From the NCBI GenBank assembly GCA_030018795.1, contig JASEHA010000193.1, positions 1 through 5,138 of the forward strand: DNA of 5,138 bases, in the 5' to 3' direction. Positions within the stretch are counted from its first letter, which is position 1. Each line of letters opens with the position of its first letter. Below the pieces are notes generated by a model, which worked only from the letters and a program-made list of their open reading frames with translations, did not search any database and was not told the DNA's origin. This stretch comes from a bacterium (GTDB lineage: Bacteria > UBA9089 > CG2-30-40-21). The translations under genes and the position numbers were made by a program. Positions 5,090-5,138 of the stretch are shown in pieces.

Positions 5090-5138
5090 GCCCAACATTC
5101 TATGTTGGCATTAGATATACCAGGATAGAATCCTGGGC
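5090..5138. repeat. REPIN-like pair of related inverted hairpins
   Basis: Unit A (5090-5110, plus) has stem ccaacat, loop tct, stem atgttgg. Unit B (5118-5138, read on the minus strand) has stem ccaggat, loop tct, stem atcctgg. Aligned, the two 21-base units share 16 positions, and four of the five differences are two paired, compensating stem changes (A-T to G-C and C-G to G-C). They are in opposite orientation with 7 bases between, the arrangement of REP doublets (REPIN/BIME). The window ends at unit B, so its outer flank is unseen. No REP-associated tyrosine transposase (RAYT) gene is in the window. Confidence 0.7.

Overview
The window looks like ordinary chromosome from a Gram-negative-type bacterium with moderate-to-low GC. 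The evidence for this is a membrane-tethered periplasmic HtrA protease, a sensor kinase with a periplasmic sensing domain, and a sigma-54 activator. The style resembles Desulfobacterota, Nitrospirota or anammox-type Planctomycetota, but the sequence alone does not fix the phylum. It is also rich in short, non-coding, palindromic or tandem repeats, and these fill most of the space between genes.

Layout. Positions 1-119 hold no gene, only short repeats. Positions 120-1607 (minus strand) encode a complete two-PDZ HtrA/DegP-family serine protease with an intact His-Asp-Ser triad, its own Shine-Dalgarno sequence and a very good sigma-70-type promoter. Positions 1608-2239 are a 632-base divergent intergenic region with two promoters facing away from each other. 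Between them lie TGGTGCNC octamer arrays in both orientations, several inverted repeats, and a long hairpin in the leader of the plus-strand operon. Positions 2240 (or more likely 2252) to 3616 (plus strand) encode a membrane sensor histidine kinase. Positions 3616-4992 encode an NtrC-family sigma-54-dependent response regulator whose start codon overlaps the kinase stop codon by one base (TAATG). Positions 4993-5138 carry no gene but end in a pair of related inverted hairpins that look like a REPIN.

How the genes may work together. The kinase and regulator form a clear two-component operon of the NtrB/NtrC, ZraS/ZraR (HydH/HydG) and AtoS/AtoC type. The kinase should sense a periplasmic or extracytoplasmic cue through its Cache/PDC-like domain and phosphorylate Asp51 of the regulator, which should then activate sigma-54 promoters elsewhere. 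The divergent periplasmic quality-control protease makes an envelope-stress link attractive, but this is inference. The htrA promoter and the kinase promoter share the same -35 and the same ten bases running into the -10, both of sigma-70 type. I found no convincing -24/-12 sigma-54 promoter in the intergenic region by eye.

The most notable material is non-coding: the compensated hairpin pair at the right end, the octamer repeat present on both sides of htrA, the matched divergent promoters, and the 18-bp leader hairpin. I found no CRISPR array, tRNA, rRNA, transposase gene or novel multi-gene system.
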